The notes beneath the pieces are model-generated. The model was not told where the DNA came from and did no database searches. It worked only from the letters and a program-made list of their open reading frames with translations. From NCBI GenBank assembly GCA_009602725.1, contig WELB01000072.1:72097-90994 (forward strand): DNA of 18,898 nucleotides, given 5' to 3'. Of this stretch, positions 17,982-18,898 are shown one piece after another (position 1 is the stretch's first letter; every line of letters starts with the position of its first letter). Both the position numbers and the translations under genes were made by a program. This DNA is from Spirogloea muscicola (taxonomy: Eukaryota; Streptophyta; Zygnematophyceae; Spirogloeales; Spirogloeaceae).

Positions 17982-18898
17982 CTAGAAGTCGTATTCCTCC
18001 TCACTGCGCGAGGTGGCACCCTGGTAGTGTCGCTTGCGCGGTCGCACGGGGCCCTCGGACTCCTTGCCCTTGAGGAAGCCGATCATCATGACCAGCGCCC
18101 AGAAGCTGAAACCCCACCAGTGGCCACCGCCGCCTCCACCGCCACCGCCACCGCCGCCATCGCCACCAGGCCCGCCGCCAATGCCCCCATCGTCCAGCTT
18201 TGGAATGAACTTCTCAAAGCCCAGCTTGTCTGAACAAGCTCAGGACCACAAGCAGCCTCAGTCCTCCAATCTATCTACTGCTAATGCTTGAAGCAGGGCG
18301 AGCAGACTAGGCATGTGACCTAGCTGAGTAACCGCCGGACTAGCACTTAGCATACGCTCCAGCTGAGCAACAGGTAAACAGGACATGTGCATCCAGCAAG
18401 AGCTTTACTACGCATGCTGGTAGCGTCCAGGCCGATCACAATGACATGCACGGAGCACAAATACATGCAGAGTGCTGGAAAAGCATTGAGGCATGGTCTC
18501 TGAGAGAGGCGAGCCTGTAATTGCACCACGATGAATTGCGAATTGCTAAGTAAAGCCCCAGCATATGTATGCAGCTGTGATGGGTTCCATACCTTGTGAG
18601 GGGGCCTTGGCGGCAACAGACTGCTTGTTGTGCACCGCCTGCGGTGCTGACTCGCCGCACCGCACCTGCACCCAGGCAGCAGAGGCCGGCCCAGGGGAGC
18701 ATGAGCGCAAGGAAAGTCTGCGCCGCGCTGCCCCTAGGATTTGATCCTTCGTCAGTTGAATCTCAAGAACGCTGCGCCGGACCCCTAAAGACGTAGGCGA
18801 GGCAGTAAGCGCACCTGCACCGCCGCGCCGGCCGTCGCTGCTGCCTGCGCCCGGAAGGCCGCCGGCCGGCCGGAGGCTCCGAGCGCCGCCGGCGCAGG
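17982..18898 (-). CDS. Probable plastid-targeted glycine-rich single-pass membrane protein (5' end outside window)
   Basis: I do not recognise the family. Exons on the minus strand: 18898-18815 (starts beyond the window), 18665-18593 and 18229-17982, with phases 0 and 1 matching; about 134 residues are visible. The first visible exon is Ala/Arg/Pro-rich without acidic residues (PAFRAQAAATAG-like composition) and the second starts VRCGESAPQAV, together resembling the end of a chloroplast transit peptide. Then come DKLGFEKFIPKLDDGG, a Gly-rich run of about 20 residues (18121-18180 region), a membrane segment WWGFSFWALVMMIGFLKG, and a basic then acidic tail (VRPRKRHYQG, SEEEYDF) before TAG. A Gly-rich stretch ahead of one membrane helix and a charged tail is seen in several plastid envelope or thylakoid proteins, but that is analogy only. 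The last exon is the most secure. Confidence 0.65.
18230..18592 (-). other. Intron of the minus-strand gene
   Basis: Read on the minus strand it starts GTATGG (donor at 18592-18591) and ends TTGTTCAG (acceptor at 18230). It joins a G to AC, making the Asp codon of DKLGF. No other gene is seen in it. Confidence 0.6.

Noticed and set aside
1-18898. CRISPR arrays, bacterial operons or insertion sequences
   Set aside because: No spaced direct repeats and no ribosome-binding-site-led gene runs; introns show the DNA is eukaryotic.

Overview
The window looks like nuclear DNA from a green alga. Its genes are split by many short GT-AG introns (about 95 to 330 bases). Exons are GC-moderate, while the flanks carry long GCC triplet tracts. 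A TGTAA poly(A)-type signal follows one gene. One gene is a RING-finger protein whose C-terminal half I recognise from land plants. A trebouxiophyte-like chlorophyte is my best guess, but the sequence alone does not fix the lineage.

Layout. (1) 1-3600 is a retroelement graveyard. It starts with a minus-strand fragment of a restriction-like endonuclease domain, then a frameshifted plus-strand non-LTR reverse transcriptase (RT, CCHC finger, endonuclease), then further 3'-end fragments and their UTR repeats. (2) 4102-11157 (+) is a complete intron-rich hybrid histidine kinase of about 1054 aa: an N-terminal MGSIAS motif, a roughly 430-aa coiled-coil region, HisKA, HATPase and a receiver domain. 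I reconstructed it exon by exon with all phases consistent. (3) 11158-12431 holds no gene I can support. (4) 12432-14955 is a second retroelement graveyard: at least six more 3'-end fragments of the same broad family, one of them inverted and flanked by a 27-bp direct repeat. (5) 15794 (possibly 15125)-17289 (+) is the plant-type RING-finger E3 ligase-like gene, with TGTAA at 17414. (6) 17982-18898 (-) is the 3' part of a gene running off the right edge. It encodes a probable plastid-targeted, glycine-rich, single-pass membrane protein and converges on the RING gene.

The three cellular genes have no obvious shared pathway. The most notable points are the coiled-coil, possibly myristoylated hybrid kinase, and the clustering of at least nine diverged copies of one retroelement C-terminal module ending in a (T/S)RG(Y) peptide. 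All gene models come from reading splice sites and phases by eye and have no transcript support.
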